NCBI GenBank assembly: GCA_015222755.1
Contig: JADFVX010000109.1
Span: forward strand, 1 to 5,212
DNA from: Pseudomonadota bacterium
GTDB taxonomy: Bacteria > Desulfobacterota > JADFVX01
Length of the DNA stretch: 5,212 bases
Direction: 5' to 3'
Shown here: piece by piece, positions 4,869 through 5,212 of the stretch
Layout: each line of letters starts with the position of its first letter
Numbering within the stretch: the first letter of the stretch is position 1
The notes under the pieces: generated by a model
The model's input: the letters and a program-made list of their open reading frames with translations, nothing else
Told to the model about the DNA's origin: nothing
Databases searched by the model: none
Program-made: the position numbers and the translations under genes

Positions 4869-5212
4869 ATGAAAAATAATAAGATGGTTAGATGGCACCT
4901 GCTGCCTGTGTTGGCAATGGCAATACTAGCCGCCGGCTGTTCTACCGGAAAAACTGAAACTGGCGTCGCAAGGGCAAAGACTGTCACCGAAGCTGCCCGC
5001 AGCGAAAAGCAAATTTCCAAGGAAGAAGCCAGCTATTACAGGAAAAGCATTGCCTATTTCAGGAAAGGAGAGTACGAAAGGGCTATCTCCGGTTTCAGCA
5101 GGGTAATTGACTTGAGCCCCAACAATAGCAAAGCTTACTTTGACCGGGCCCTTGCTTACAAGAAGGTAGGGGAGCATGAAAAGGCGATTGCAGATTATAC
5201 AAAGGCTATGGA
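4869..5212 (+). CDS. TPR-repeat lipoprotein, N-terminal part (3' end outside window)
   Basis: The frame opens at ATG 4869 and stays open to the right edge (114 complete codons). AGGGGG (4860-4865) lies 3 nt before the ATG and serves as a close ribosome site. The N-terminus is a clear lipoprotein signal: basic residues, a hydrophobic core (about 11-22) and a perfect lipobox L-A-A-G-C with Cys24 followed by Ser, which predicts the outer membrane. After a spacer of about 30 residues comes one TPR repeat (about 54-87, with A-Y-F-R-K-G-E-Y-E-R-A-I and an ending D-L-S-P-N-N) and most of a second (from 88, with A-L-A-Y-K-K-V-G-E-H-E-K-A-I). TPR repeats bind other proteins, so a scaffolding or assembly role in the envelope is plausible. 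The partner and full length are not visible. It lies 89 nt after the cytochrome gene on the same strand. Confidence 0.9.
   Translation, partial: MKNNKMVRWHLLPVLAMAILAAGCSTGKTETGVARAKTVTEAARSEKQISKEEASYYRKSIAYFRKGEYERAISGFSRVIDLSPNNSKAYFDRALAYKKVGEHEKAIADYTKAM

Noticed and set aside
4811..5177. Minus-strand frames at 4811-5020 and 4926-5177
   Set aside because: The + strand here carries a good lipoprotein signal and TPR repeats, so the antisense frames are shadows.
1..5212. CRISPR array, insertion sequence or attachment site
   Set aside because: No regularly spaced repeats, no transposase or integrase coding, and no duplication of a tRNA 3' end was found in the window.

Overview
The window looks like a chromosomal segment of a Gram-negative, probably anaerobic or respiratory bacterium. 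The pointers are a TonB/ExbB/ExbD module (which implies an outer membrane), a lipoprotein carrying eight c-type haem sites, a second lipoprotein with TPR repeats, and the hisZ-purA order also known from some Proteobacteria and Geobacter-like genomes. Base composition is moderate (mid-40s % GC by eye). The lineage cannot be fixed from this sequence alone; a Desulfobacterota- or Nitrospirota-like organism would fit. Every gene seen is on the + strand.

Layout. (1) Positions 1-1562 hold housekeeping metabolism: the 3' end of a probable hisZ, then a complete purA 8 nt downstream. (2) Positions 1563-1888 hold a self-contained tRNA transcription unit: a near-consensus sigma70 promoter, tRNA-Lys(TTT), tRNA-Glu(TTC), and a strong intrinsic terminator. 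(3) Positions 1889-2084 are a non-coding leader with a TATAAT element and two groups of competing inverted repeats. (4) Positions 2085-3717 are a tight operon for a TonB-family energy transducer, an ExbB/TolQ-type proton-channel protein and an ExbD/TolR-type protein. (5) Positions 3718-3867 are a leader with a candidate extended -10 promoter, a direct repeat and a possible 17-codon ORF that ends 1 nt before the next gene. (6) Positions 3868-4779 encode an octahaem c-type cytochrome, probably a lipoprotein. (7) From 4869 to the right edge is the 5' part of a TPR lipoprotein gene, cut by the window.

How the genes work together. HisZ and PurA belong to histidine and AMP biosynthesis, which are linked through ATP and AICAR. 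ExbB and ExbD use the proton gradient of the inner membrane, and the TonB-like protein would carry that energy to an outer-membrane partner not seen here. The cytochrome and TPR lipoprotein lie downstream on the same strand and are predicted to be exported. They could form an envelope electron-transfer module, but a functional link to the TonB system is inferred from position only.

The items most worth checking are the alternative RNA structures before the TonB-like gene, the possible leader-peptide coupling before the cytochrome, and whether the five-gene arrangement from tonB to the TPR lipoprotein is conserved elsewhere.
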